Assembly (NCBI GenBank): GCA_038087015.1
Contig: JASBNA010000001.1
Span: 2,852,001-2,916,000, forward strand
DNA length: 64,000 nt
DNA from: Cerrena zonata
Taxonomy: Eukaryota; Basidiomycota; Agaricomycetes; Polyporales; Cerrenaceae
Direction of reading: 5' to 3'
Positions 32,423 through 44,433 of this stretch are shown here, in pieces. The position numbers were made by a program, and so were the translations under genes. Each line of letters begins with the position of its first letter. Position 1 is the first letter of the stretch. Under the pieces are notes generated by a model. That model was given only the letters and a program-made list of their open reading frames with translations, was not told where the DNA came from and ran no database searches.

Positions 32423-34319
32423 ATGCCCCGTCTTTTCCCCAGCTTTGGTCGCTCGAAGAACAGTCGTTCTCAAAAGCAATACCAGCCTCAACATCACAAC
32501 CCTTACTACTACCAACATGAACAACCATTACCACCGACTGCCCCCTCCTGGCACGGTGTCATCCCACACAGACAACCTAGTGCTCCTGGTCAAGTACGTA
32601 TTTGCTTATCGTGTGGCTCACAGCTGGATTGTGCTGACTCCAAAGCTCGTTCAGTGGGAGGAAGAAATTGTCGAACCTCCATCGATGTCCATGGGCTACG
32701 GTCCAGGAAATGGATATGTGCCAAATCATCATGGTCGAGCCACGGTAGAAGACTACCATCCTACCCCACCTCCTCTAAGCGATACATTTACGGAAGAAAC
32801 CCTCGACGAGCTCGAGCAAAATCCCACTCCACCCCCTATCGTCCGGAGGGAAACCTCGTTCTCTCGTTTGCAAGAAGCATTCGCAGATCGTCCGGAACAT
32901 TATGGACACCATTCGACTCCCCGCCCGGTCACAGATATTCATCTCCCGACGGAAGGACATAGCTACAGCAGGGCGGACGTGCACTCACCTACGGAGTTGC
33001 ACGGTGCTTATGCACCGAACCATCCTGTGATGGTGAACAATACTCACATTGGAAATGAGAGCGTCCGACCGGAATATGGACACGTTGCTGAGGATAGGGT
33101 AATTCCGAGCAAGCATTACGATAGTCATCGTTCGAGGAGACACGAGGGTCCAGTGTATCCTGACCGTTATGCGAGGGTAAGTTATTTAAACAGTCTGAGG
33201 TATCGACTCGGAATACAATCTGACAACTTTCTCCATCGCAGTCCGTCAGTTCCGATGATAGTTATTCCGACGAGGAATACCCACCTTACGTCGTCGTCGT
33301 CGCCCCCGGTCACAAAGGTAAAAAGGACACATACTATGTAGTCCCCGGAGGTGCACCTGTGATATTCCAAGATGAGCATGGGAACGAGTTGACGAGGTGT
33401 GTCGAAGATGAGATTATTCATACTCTCTACCAAATCCTTACGTGTTACGATTATCCTTTAGAGTTGGCGACTTTAGTGGACGTTATCGGCCCCGACCTCC
33501 GCGACCTGTGATACTTCAAGATGAGCACGGGCAGGAGCTCTATCGGTAGGTATACCTTCCTTTGAAACACGTATTGGTGTTGATAGTGTCTCTTGTTAGA
33601 ATGGGCTTCGAGGAAAGTGATAGTGAATCCGAGGATCTCCGCTATCCCTCGAGGCATCGCCAACACCGTCGTGATGATAGTCGAAGCTACCGAGAGAGGT
33701 ATGTGTTACAAAGTCTTTTCGGTTTATACCATTTTGACGGTTTCTTGCTTAGGGACGATTATGATGGTCGTTCGCATCATAGCTCTCGAAGGCGCCATGA
33801 CCGTGATTACTACGATGACCGTTATGACGATAGGTACGATGACAGGTACGATGACCATAGGTGAGACAATTATGAGGCCTTTCCCTTTTAGTGCACATAC
33901 TGATGACCGCGAAACAGATCTCATCGCTCAGGTCACAGACCCAAGACACCTCCTAATGTCGTTTACGTCGACCCTGTCTCCAAGGCGAATGTAAAGATGT
34001 GAGCATAGCAGCTAGGTTTACCCCCTTAAGTCATACTTATCCAAATTATTATAGCGAGCCTCATGGCTGGTCATCACACGACCCACGTCACAGGTCCCCG
34101 CCTAGATCCCCTCCGAGACACCACCATGATGACAGAGGTAGGCATTATGGCGGTATGACCTCACCAGTTATAAACCTCGATGAAGTGCATCGTGTACCTG
34201 GAGGGTAAGTATCGACAGCAATTTTATGGGGAGTACATTACTGAAATGCTTTCAACAGAGCTGGCTCTCCTTCATCACGATCCCACCATACGTCCTCTAG
34301 TCACAGTTCTCGAAGGTGA
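32423..34319 (+). CDS. Low-complexity basidiomycete protein with twin QDEHGxEL motif
   Basis: Unknown function. Start MPRLFPSFGRSKNSRSQKQY at 32423; the first intron is near 32595-32650 and joins to WEEEIVEPPSM. The N-terminal half is rich in His, Pro and Tyr (YYYQHEQPLPPTAPSWHG, YHPTPPPLSDTF). After RYAR an intron joins SVSSDDSYSDEEYPPYVVVV and APGHKGKKDTYYVVPGGAPV, then the motif VIFQDEHGNELTR. One exon later the related motif VILQDEHGQELYR appears, directly followed by an acidic-Ser stretch and Arg/Asp/Tyr-rich repeats (DDRYDDRYDDRYDDHR). The end is SHHTSSSHSSRR. About eight introns. The protein is probably disordered; the duplicated motif is the only ordered-looking part. Confidence 0.7.
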
Positions 34320-34489
34320 CTCCCAGTAGTTGCACGGACAAACGACACATTTGAAGTACTACGTTCTCCTACCTTGGACTTATTGTGAAAGTGTATTATA
34401 AGTATCCCTCGCATTATCCATGTCGCATCACGCTGTGCACTATGCACTACACCATGTATCCTATGTATCATGCCAAACAAATATATGAA

Positions 34490-35731
34490 TCATCCTCGAC
34501 CACCTCGTTTTGCACCCCTACCACGACCGCCGCTACCACCTCTACCTCCGCCCCCTCTACCGCCTCTATCCCTTCCCCTTCCCCTACCTCTCCCTCTTGA
34601 ACTTGGACCCCCAGATACTGCAGCTATATCCCTTTGTCGTAGTTTGAGTACACCTCCACTAAATGACCCAACACCTAGTTTTAGACCCCGGTCTCTCCGC
34701 CTTGTGTCGTGTTTTGCTTCCTCGTCATCGTACAAGCTCTTGAAGGCAGGATGATAGTTGCCCATATTCTTTGCCTAAATCGCAGAATAATTATAGATCT
34801 CTGAGGGAAGAGTATTTATACATAATCTGCTTACCTCCTCAACCTTCTTCTCGTGACGTTCTTTGTGTTTGACTTGCATTCCATCTCTGATGTGTTTCGC
34901 AGCTTTATTTCGCTCAGTCTTACGGACGGTGTTCTCACCCTTCCCAAGCTTGGCTTTGCCTGCTGCTTCGAGTACACGTCCAGCTAATGCTTTCCGTCTT
35001 TGAGCAGGGGTAAGATCCAGTTCTTCGTTTAGAGATCCGGAGAGAAGTCTGGTGTGGACTAGACGATGCAGTAACTTATCGTTCTGCATGTTAGTCCTAT
35101 AATAAATAGTTAGAGTTATTGTAGTCTAAGATAATGAGACTTGCATTTCATCATCGCCGTTGTCTTCACCGATTTCCTCTTCCTCTGGGGAGATGTCCTT
35201 TCGTAACTTCTCAACTTTAGAAGACTGACCAAGCAAAATTAGTACGACCGTAAAGAAACAAAATAGTAGAGTTGCGCACCATGAACGCTTTCATTTGCGC
35301 CTTGGTTGGTTGAGTGGATGTAGAACTTGAGCCACTATTTTCTGAGAAGACTATCACGTCTGGCACTCCGGAGGTACGAGGACTAACATCCTCAGCATCT
35401 AGCCTTTGTGATTGAGATAAATATGGGTTGTGTCATAAGTGAGAGACTCACCGTAAACACGGTCCTCATCGTCAGTTTCTAGCGCGTCGTCAGATTGCGA
35501 ATCGTTTTCTTCGCCAAAACCATGCCATTCATCAGAGCCTTCCGAGTCATTAGCTTCTTCTGAGTTATGTTCAATCTTCGCACGTTTTCTTGACGGTCCT
35601 ACGGAGGGTCCAGCGGTGTCCCTTCTTTTCCCCTTGAGTGTGTTGGAGTCAAAGGACCCAAGGAACTGTTGCCCATGGCTCTCCAGAATTCGGAGGAGCT
35701 CTTCTTGATCTGGGTCAGCTACGGGTTTCAT
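34490..35731 (-). CDS. Faf1-like 40S ribosome-biogenesis factor with RGG tail
   Basis: Resembles fungal Faf1, a nucleolar protein needed for 18S rRNA maturation. From MKPVADPDQEELLRILESHG (ATG at 35731; an in-frame upstream extension exists, so the start is uncertain) the protein runs through a nuclear-signal-like basic patch and acidic stretch, then joins VPDVIVFSENSGSSS with TKAQMKAFM and SSKVEKLRKD, a region matching the Faf1 core order. The C-terminal core is NDKLLHRLVHTRLLSG, DLTPAQRRKALAGRVLEAAG, KAKLGKGENTVRKTERNKAA, KHIRDGM and KERHEKKVEEAKNMGNYHPA. It ends in an RGG-rich tail (RGRGRGRDRGGRGGGGRGG), typical of RNA-binding nucleolar proteins and not usual for yeast Faf1. Assignment is from remembered family order rather than a search. 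Confidence 0.58.
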
Positions 35732-36013
35732 TTGTAGTTTAAGAGAGATGGGAATAAGCGGTTCTGTGTTTTGATATGGCTGTAGCCTGAAGGAACAAAG
35801 TAAGAATTCAGAAATAATCATACAGCCTTTGATCGAGGTTATTGAAATTGATCGAAACATTGTGATCCGTCGATCGAGACTGACCGTGACGTTGCCTTCA
35901 GGCCAGGCCGTGCTCGATGTTCGTCATCTAACTCTAGTTTCTAACCACCACCTCGCTCTACCAGGGAACTCTTGACACACATTTACAACCTAGCACTAAC
36001 ACTCAGATACATA

Positions 36014-36829
36014 ATGGGAAAGAACAAAAGACCCTCGAAGCAGAAGGCTCCTACAGAGCCTCAGGAGCCCCTGGTCGATATTCCTGAAATGGAGCAATGG
36101 CGAATCATACAAGAGTCTGGTATCTTGAACAAGATCAAGAAGGATGACGACAAGCCTGCTTCTACGAAAGAGGATGATGAAGAAGGGAAACTTTCTCCTC
36201 TGGCGGAAGAAATATTCAGTGCTATCAATCTCATTATTCCAATCTGCTTTGTACTCTTGATGATGGATATGTACGTCGTAAATAAAAACCAGTCGCAGCT
36301 CATGGTCTTATTTGCATGCTTATAGTCTCATACACTACCAATACGGCCGACATCCGACATATGGTGTCTTGCTTGAGCGTATGGTACCAAGTGTCCCCAG
36401 TACGTGAATTAAAGCATACAACCCACTGCCCCAATGTACTCACGAACGTGAACAGTTCTATCGGTGTTCATTTTCTACAGCAAGTTGCCTTTCTCATAGC
36501 ATCCCTCATAGCTCCTCTAACTTTCTTGTAGCGAGCAGGTACAAATTCACGCGACAGATGCAGGCGTTCCTGTTCGTATTATCCTTAGGAACGGGGACTC
36601 GTCTTATCTGGCTCATCAATACAGCATCTTGGATTACCAACATGAAACAGGTAACGTTGGCTTATGATCTAGCTGTCGATCTACGAAGCTGCTCACTTCC
36701 GAATAGTGCCCCCCACTCGCAACTATATGGATTTATTGCATTGTCCAACTGAACCTTGGACACGCAGTAGCAAGTTTAGCCATTGTATATGGTTGGGTTT
36801 ATTATAAAAATATGAAGCTTTTCTTCTAA
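36014..36829 (+). CDS. Conserved fungal multi-pass membrane protein (DUF7719-like)
   Basis: Small membrane protein of unknown function. Start MGKNKRPSKQKAPTEPQEPL at 36014, followed by a charged cytosolic stretch (SGILNKIKKDDD). The first hydrophobic segment is INLIIPICFVLLMMDM, joined over an intron to LIHYQYGRHPTYGVLLERM. A second segment is VPILSVFIFYTSRYKFTRQM, a third QAFLFVLSLGTGTRLIWLIN, and the last CPPLATIWIYCIVQLNLGHA with VASLAIVYGWVYYKNMKLFF. The exon ending IFYT uses a GC-AG intron (36480-36531) with donor GCAAGT. The order of four hydrophobic segments and the closing YYKN motif fit a conserved fungal family I recall as DUF7719; that name needs checking. Probably in an endomembrane. 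Confidence 0.75.
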
Positions 36830-37241
36830 CAAACTACTCGGACATTGCTATCATCTGTTTTATCGGACTCTTGCATGTATATATTATTTACACATGGAAC
36901 TGCATTATAATAATTACTGACATGTATCCCCCTAGTAAGGGACGCATCATTGGCGAATAGACTCCGTTCCCCTGTTGTTGACACTAGTCGTGAAATACCA
37001 GCTGCTATCAGGGAAAATGGCTGTACGCTATGCAATTCAATCTTTGCTCGACGATACGCCACGACACGGATTGTGTGTTTGCATCCGGATGGCACCTTGT
37101 ACGAGCAGAGGAATAGAACAAGTAGCACTCACTTCGACACACAGAACGAGCCAAGTTGAACAATCCTGGGAACCCTGGTACGTGACATAACATAGTAAGC
37201 GTGTCCTGAACAAACGATAGATGCTGTATGGTCTAGCGTTG
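36830..37241. other. Convergent 3' flanks, intergenic
   Basis: About 410 bp between two convergent stop codons. Several short frames on both strands exist but nothing supports a gene. Confidence 0.4.
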
Positions 37242-38826
37242 TCAACTTGGAACTCCTTGACCTCTATCAAACTGTTCCGCCAGTAATTCAACTTTGCTCT
37301 GAATACAACAGTTAGAACCGATGACGATGTACTAGATGTTCAAGGCTTACTCGGTAACTAGTCGTGCGACCTTCCATCGCTTTCCGCAGTACGCGATATG
37401 CCAGCGCAAGCGACGATTGGTACTTCTTTCAATACTTACCTTATGTCTGTCCAACCTTTCACAGAACGCCTTATAAACACGATCATCTCGAGCAAAATAG
37501 TAGGTCTGTTGCGATTCGAGTAGTAAGATCCAAATTTCAAGGCGGGATGATATCACTTACAGGTATTGGATCATGAATATTGATAACATCTGAGGCACTG
37601 GCCCAGACGGCCATCATCAGCAAGTCGGCAGTAGCATTTGCGATGCTTGATCTTAAATCAGAAAAGAGGTGCGAATAATATGCTGGGACATACTAGTCTT
37701 CAAGAGTTGCAATAACCTTGGCTTTCCCGAGCTCCTTGGTGGCAAAGTTTCGTACCGCGCTTTCTGCTTCAGATACAGGTTTGCCCTCCGGCCCGCTTCG
37801 AAGTGCAAGTCCTACGCCGATGACTTGGTTTACGACCCAGTTCTCTCCCTCACTCATGATAAGTGTCTGTAGGAAAGATGCAATTAGATCACTCTGCTGT
37901 GTTTGTAGGCCGTAATCGATTGCAAGCTTCAGATTCGCGCCTGTATAAATATGTTAATATCACAGAATGATATGCAATCAGGCCACAAAACTTACGAAGA
38001 GCTTTTAGGAGTACTTTGGTTCCGGGTTTTGACATATCTTCATCCTGTAATTGGTTGACATACCGGGAGAAAGCACCCAGAAGAATAATGGCTACATCTT
38101 GGTGCGATTTGCCTATTCGCATCGTGTGAAGAAGAGGCGTTGCGCCCCCAGATTTCCTGACAAGCAACTATGCTAAAACATTGGTACATGTGAAAGGGTC
38201 GATGAATATAGCCTCACATAAAATGCACGGTCACGAATTTCCATGAGGTACATAATGTCTTTCCTCTCAATGGCACTGAACACCTCATATGGCTATGAGA
38301 AATCAGTCAATAATAGTCCTCATAATTGTCAAAAAGATACACACCTCTGGATCTCTCCATGGTTTCGATGCGCGATTCTGCGAGGCGAACGCCTTGGCAG
38401 CTTTCGCTCTGGCGGATATTGTGGAAAAGATTGAAGAAACACTACGCTTCCTACTGAGTTCAGGCTGGGGCTCTGTACTTTGATCGTCCGGTGGCGCCTC
38501 ATCCATCGTTTCAGGCTCATCATCTGGAAAATCATCCTCGGGTGGCGTTAGTTCTCTTCGTATTTGCTCAAGTTCGGCTTTAGGAAGTAGACTCCTGGCC
38601 TCACGTTGAATGAAGGCTACAGCATGTAAGAGTGTGCCTCAAGATGACGATCAGGTAGCTCACCGGTAAGTGGAAGACGTTCTATGAGGCATGGACTAGG
38701 TTCAAGTTTACGTCGTGACGGTCTGTGGGGAGTATTGTTGGTACCATCCAGAGTAGCACCTAATTTGGCTATTATTTGCGAGTTATTGAACATCCCAGAC
38801 ACCTGAATGGTGATGGTATTAGTCAA
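37242..38826 (-). CDS. Conserved basidiomycete helical protein of unknown function
   Basis: I recognise the segment order from basidiomycete genomes but know no function. The start is either 38826 or the in-frame ATG at 38793 (MFNNSQIIAKLGATLDG). A linker (AFIQREARSLLPKAELEQIR) leads to an acidic stretch and RKRSVSSIFSTISARAKAAK. The conserved core is joined across introns: PYEVFSAIERKDIMYLMEIR, LLVRKSGGATPLLHTMRIGK, SHQDVAIILLGAFSRYVNQL, NLKLAIDYGLQTQQSDLIAS, FLQTLIMSEGENWVVNQVIG, VGLALRSGPEGKPVSEAESA, VRNFATKELGKAKVIATLED, YIANATADLLMMAVWASASD and AYYFARDDRVYKAFCERL. It ends SKVELLAEQFDRGQGVPS. The helical, Leu-rich core looks like a repeat-type scaffold. It is divergent from the Dicer-like gene. 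Confidence 0.68.
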
Positions 38827-39153
38827 GTGATGTTGGTTGAGTGCCTCCTGGCCTGCAGGTATGCAATTCTAGCATTGGCCGTGCAATACGAATTGAGTCC
38901 CTGCATAGAGCTAACGAAAGAGGTCACTGACTCTGGCCCAGTGACGGTTCGGATTTGGCGCTTCAATTTACACAGGCACGGCTCTTCCTTTTCTGGTTAC
39001 TCTGACACTCTAGGTTCGTCACTACTGTCCCAATCATCGTCACTATGTTAATAACTTGTTTTGTTTTGTTACTTAGATCTGATACGGGAGAAAATCATTT
39101 TCTGCAGAATTCCCTCCCAAAGTGCCTACTGGATAATCTGAACTGTAACCATA

Positions 39154-42100
39154 TGAGTCTAAATTCGGTCTCCAAAAGTTCTGAGATAGAATTACGAAAG
39201 GATCTCGATAGCTCAAGAAAACGAGCACACGATAGCAATTCGAATCCAAGCGGCTCTGACTTCGGTGGCCCTCGGAAACGTCACCGGTCATCAAACTACC
39301 ATGGTTAGCATGCAAGTTCTCGTCAACCTTTTACAACGTTCTAATAACTCGTGCATACCAGAGTTTTCTGATCCTGACAATCGACTGGTTGTAACATACG
39401 AAAATGGAACTCCTATACAGGACACCCTTCTTTCAATTCAATTGATGGAACTTGATGTTCAAAATCATTTTCAACATCAGTTCCGTGATACAAAGAGGGT
39501 ACTAAAGGCTCTCGGGAGCTCTGCGTCAAACCTTTTCTGGAGACACTGGATGGAGTCAACAGAGAAGGATCTGCACATGCATACTAAAACAGCGATGCTT
39601 AAGTTAATCGAATCCTGGACATTTGACATGCCGAGTCTTTCCTCGAGTTATTCCTCATCCAATGTATCCCCGCAATTTACAAAACTTGCGAAGATACTGC
39701 AATCGTTTGAACCTCATGGTGCAGACTTTCGTGGAATAATTGTTGGTATGTTTTCTGGAATACTACCTATTATATAACGAGCTTAAATGAGTCGTATAAC
39801 AGTCGAACGTCGGTCAGTCGCGGTCATGATGGCTGAGCTGTTGTGTTACGTAGACGAAACCTCCGACTTCATACGTGCTGTCGCAGTGACGTCATCTAAA
39901 ACTCTTGACAGTAACTCCGGGGTATGTGCAAAATGACTCTGTCGCCGTAAATCAATTAAGCGTTGTACAGAAAAAACTTTTGGGACAATTCATCTCTGGT
40001 GAACTAAATCTCTTGATTGTCACGGAACATGTCAAAGTTTTACATGTTGGCCGACCTTCGGTACTCATTTGGTATTATACTTATTTCAATAATCTGTCTT
40101 ATGATTCTTGTTACTTACCGTGACGTAGGTATGACCTTGTTGACGATCCCCCACGGTTTTGTTACCAATCTCAACCCGGCGAAAGACGATACTATGTTAT
40201 ACATCTGGCGGAGACTGCAAACGAGAAACACCGAATAAGACTATCCCTCCAGGATAATGTCCCACTGAAGGATGAAGACTTCGACATCCTATTTGGAAAA
40301 TGCAGAGAGGAAAGTAATGGATCATCAACGAGTAGCGAAGACACCGACGATGACGAAACAACATTCATTCAAGATCCTATTACTGGAAAGAGACTCGGGC
40401 CACGAGATGCTAAAAAAGCACTCATACGATTTCTTCAAGAATACCATGACGATAAAAACCATCGACCCATCATTACATTATCGGAAGACTCTACCGGTCG
40501 ATATCTATGTAGGGTTGACTTACCCTCAAGCCTTGAGCTTGGTGTTATCTCGGTTTGGGGGACACCGCAACCATCTGCCACTCAAGCAGAACGTGAAGCA
40601 TGTTTCATAGCATGTCAAGCACTCTATGAAAGAGGTCTCTTCGACTACGAGTTTTTTCCGCCGACTCACGACAGTTTTCAAGACGACTATATTAAAGAGG
40701 GCGGAAACCTTAGTGCGATCGCCGCGAGCGGGATGCGTCGATATGAGAGGGCAGTCCCGCTATGCTGGTCTACAACAGTGTCTGCGAAAACCAACAAACT
40801 GTATCCTCTTCTGGTCACACTTGCATCGTGGTTGTCCCCTGTCCTGATTCTCACTCGGTTCCCACTCCCTGAGATACCTTGCTTCTCCGTCTTTTCCTCT
40901 GCCGATTACCATTACTCGGTTCGCTGCTTGCGTTGCGCACCTGTCGTGATAAACGAGGAACAACTGGGACTTCTTCACCGATACACTTTACGACTTGCAC
41001 GCGCACTTACGAATAGGGAACTCGTCTTCTCGACACATGAGTTACTCTATTTCTTTTCTCCAGTATGCAACACGTCTGTCAAAATGGAGGAACTGCCTGA
41101 AAATAAATGGTCCAGGCCTGACATATCCTCTCGCATCGATTGGAATGCTATCAAACTCGCTGCGGAACAGCTGTTCACGCCACTAGTTCAAGAAGGATCC
41201 AATCTGGACGAGGCTTTGATCGACGCAGTAATTCAAGATCGATGGGTAGAATTCACCAATAGGTACAATCTCGTCGGAATACGAAGCGACTTAACACCAC
41301 TAAGCAAGAACCCAGAAAGTCCAGTGAGTACATCAAGGCATTTCGTTCTTGTCCTCGATATTCATTGAGATCTAAGGACGAGCCTAGTTTCATGGAATTT
41401 TGCAAGACACGTCGCAAGAACTTCGACGGCCTTAAGGACGAATCTCAGCCTATGATAGAGGCGTCGATTATTCCGCCCCTTGTGGATCTGCTAAATCCAA
41501 TACCTAAACCATATAGGGACAGGGCAGAAGTCACGGACAAGGTGTAAGTGAGTTCGTGTATCATATACCGGTTCCTTGAAGTTGACAACGTCATAGTTCT
41601 AATACCTGAACTTTGTTGCAAGTCCACGATCTCCGCTGGGTAAGGATTACATGATCATTTGAATGTACCTGTATCACTAATCCGTACACTAGTAACTTTC
41701 GGACTGCTCAGTTCTTACCGTCCATTACGCACAGACTCAGCGATATTCTCCTCGCAAAGCAGCTCAATGATAATTTTTTCGAGAATCGAATCTCCCAACA
41801 TCATCTTTTTGAGGCACTGTTCCCACCGTCTGCTGAAACAGAGTCTAGTTATGAAAGGCTGGAGCTTCTAGGCAAGCAATATACGCTTTTCATGTTCTCG
41901 CCTTTCCCATAACATCTTGATCAGGTGACGCGTATCTGAAATATGTCGTTTCTGCATACCTCTTTGCCACATTGCCGGAAAAGAATGAAGACACTCTACA
42001 CACTGCTCGCCGAGACATTGTTTGTAACAAGGCCCTCTACTCTGGCGCTGTTTCGATAGGGTTGCCAGCATTTATGCGAATCAAACCTTTCTTACCGAAG

Positions 42101-43623
42101 GTATGGCAACCAGCATTGCCTCCATTAGTAAAAACATTCTGTGCGCCCACCGGGGGCAATGATACAAAAATCGCTGGCCCTGGTGAAGGATCGAGTAAGC
42201 CCAAACGAGGAAAACGCCAGAAACAACGGGACGAACAAGGTGTACAATGGATAGGCGATAAGGTTCGTTTGTTGCGCAATAGTTTCGATTACTATATCCT
42301 CATGTAATATGTTCCTAGACTGTGGCAGATGTAGTGGAAGCCATCATTGGGGCGGCATATCTCTCTAAAGATCGCGATCTTGCTCTTTGGGTGTCAAAAC
42401 GTCTCAAAGTGTCTCTTCCTAAGGTCAATCAATGGTCTGACCTTAGATCGATGTATGTTGTCCCAACCGGACTACCTGCAATCGAGGTATCTCCCAAAAC
42501 AATCAGCGGTGTCGAAAAGATTGTTCGTTTCAAGTTTCAAAAGACAGATGTGTTGGCTGAAGCACTCGTTAGTGTCTTTCCCTTCGATGTGGTGTAGCGG
42601 TATTTATCTTAACCCCCTCTAGACACACGGGTCCAAACAACAGACGTTAGGTTACGACCGACTAGAGTTCCTTGGGGATGCAATTCTTGACTTCTGTAAG
42701 TTCTTTCAATTTAACAAGCTCCTGCTATACCGAACTCGCTCACAGATGTCGTGAAACATGTATTTGAACGATACCCCCATCTCTCCTCGGGAGGGTTGTC
42801 TATGCTAAAAGTGAGCAAACCTTGTGTTATGTAGTTATTCCTGCTAACATCTTACTTTTAGTCTGCTATGGTAATCAATACCAGTTTAGCCGCATTCTGT
42901 GTTATCTCCGGGCTGGATCAATATGTCCAATACACATCTACTGATATGCAGCAATCTTTCAAAGCATACTCGGATAAGATCAAAGCCTTGCATCTTCAAG
43001 AATTACAGCTGGCGAAGGAAGAGGGCCGTCAACCTGGTCAGTTCTGGTTGGAAATACCCGCACCAAAGGTGAATAAATAAGAAGTATGAATGTTGGATTG
43101 AATTAACAATGATTATATTTACAGGTATTGTCAGATGTCGTAGAATCGGTCCTCGGGGCACTCTTCGTCTCGGAGGGTTTCTCTGAGACTGGGACAGATG
43201 CGTTCTTCTATGGAGCTCTACAGCCGTTCCTTGATGAGTACGTTAGGATGCAGACGCTCTCTCACCATCCCAGCATCGGATTGTATGAATGGTTCCAGGG
43301 TGAAGGATGTCAAGAGCATCAGATAGTCAAGAGCTCGGAGGGTAATCAGACGGAATGCAAAGGTATGCACATTCCACATTCTGCGGAAACCTCTTACTGA
43401 CTTATATCGTTCAGTCATTGTTCATGATGTTATACTAGCCAGCGCAATGGATCCTGCCCCTACGACAGCTCGAAGGCTGGCAGCTTCCTACGCACTTGAT
43501 GCGCTAGAAGGTGATCCTTTATTCATGTCCAAAGTATGCGACTGTCGGGCAAACAAGGCTAGCAAAAAGTTACAGAAGAAAGTTTTAGGTTATGAGGATG
43601 ACGAGGATGACGCAGTATCGTAG
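39154..43623 (+). CDS. Dicer-like RNase III protein lacking the DExD helicase half
   Basis: RNA-silencing endoribonuclease. The start is uncertain: ATG at 39154 (MSLNSVSKSSEIELRK) or 39301. The first recognisable part is the inter-helicase segment (LVVTYENGTPIQDTLL, ESWTFDMPSLSSSYSSSNVS), then a helicase-C half (FRGIIVVERRSVAVMMAELL, KKLLGQFISGELNLLIVTEH, VLIWYDL) in which the usual RGRAR-type motif VI is not seen. The Dicer dimerisation domain follows (TGKRLGPRDAKKALIRFLQE, YLCRVDLPSSLELGVISVWG, ACFIACQALYERGLFDYEF). RNase IIIa has ESSYERLELLGDAYLKYVV and TVADVVEAIIGAAYLS; RNase IIIb has LGYDRLEFLGDAILDFYVV and VLSDVVESVLGALFVSEGF, so acidic catalytic residues are kept in both. A short dsRBD-like tail ends in DDEDDAVS. 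The DExD/Walker A domain is absent upstream. A GC-AG intron (41872-41924) splits the LGDA motif. Confidence 0.85.
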
Positions 43624-43860
43624 GCACATAGTCGCGTAGTTTCGAGCGAATAATTTCTATTGCACATGCGGAACTCTAGTGTCTAGTTTCTATCCTCTAG
43701 TGTGTAGCCAAGGGTGCGATTAGGCATTACTTGAGGGACCAGGATATTGTAGTCTAAGACCGCATCTAGTTGGAAGTCATACTATTTATGCACTACCACT
43801 CGACTTGGACCTACGCAGATTATCAGTCCTTCAGGTGTACAAACTAGCCGAGTATGGAAC

Positions 43861-44114
43861 TCACATCTGGTACCAAGCGGCAACAAAAGGAATGCTGAAG
43901 CCCGTGATGAGGTACGAGGCCAGCTTGAGGCCGAATCCAGCCTTGTTCTTGGTCTCGAAAGGAAGGTGCTGGCAAGCGCGTTAGTACACAGCTCGAATCA
44001 ATTTCATGATTGTTTACCAACCTTGTACACACCCGCGTGCATAGAACGGGCAGGGACAACAGCCCTTGAGCGGGCAATCTGGCGGAGGGGAACACGAGCG
44101 GCGAGGAGGGACAT
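43861..44114 (-). CDS. COX8: Cytochrome c oxidase subunit 8 (VIIc family)
   Basis: Small inner-membrane subunit of respiratory complex IV. Two exons, 44114-44022 and 43968-43861, encode exactly 66 residues around a 53 bp intron. The first exon is a basic, Arg/Ser/Ala mitochondrial presequence ending RSMHAGVYK. The second gives HLPFETKNKAGFGLKLASYL and ITGFSIPFVAAWYQM, the family pattern of a PFxTKNKxGFxxK motif followed by one membrane helix. Length and motif are standard. It converges on the Dicer-like gene, with about 240 bp between stops. Confidence 0.93.
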
Positions 44115-44433
44115 GGTAATAGTTGAAGGCAAAGATGCTTTTGCGAATCCGTGCGCTCGGGTGAAAACGTCACTAGACAGACGCTCAGCTTAAAATAATA
44201 TTACACCTTAGTATAAGGATGACTCGGAATATAATGTTGCATTACGCAGTAATAATTCACTCAAGGGTAAAGATCTAGTATCAGGATCATGGTTGTGTCG
44301 ACGTACTGTATCCACAGTTCGATACATCAGACAATCTCTCAAGGCATAATAAAGATTAGGCGTAAAGTAGGATATCCATAAATGTGTCGTGAATAGTATG
44401 TTCCATCATAATCGTAAACCCAAGCCGTAAATT
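44115..44433. other. Intergenic region
   Basis: About 320 bp upstream of COX8 and downstream of the MFS gene, both on the minus strand. No gene is seen; the COX8 promoter lies here. Confidence 0.45.

Noticed and set aside
34385..34754. Plus-strand frames rich in Pro and Leu
   Set aside because: Antisense to the RGG tail of the Faf1-like gene; Gly/Arg codons read as Pro/Ser on the other strand.
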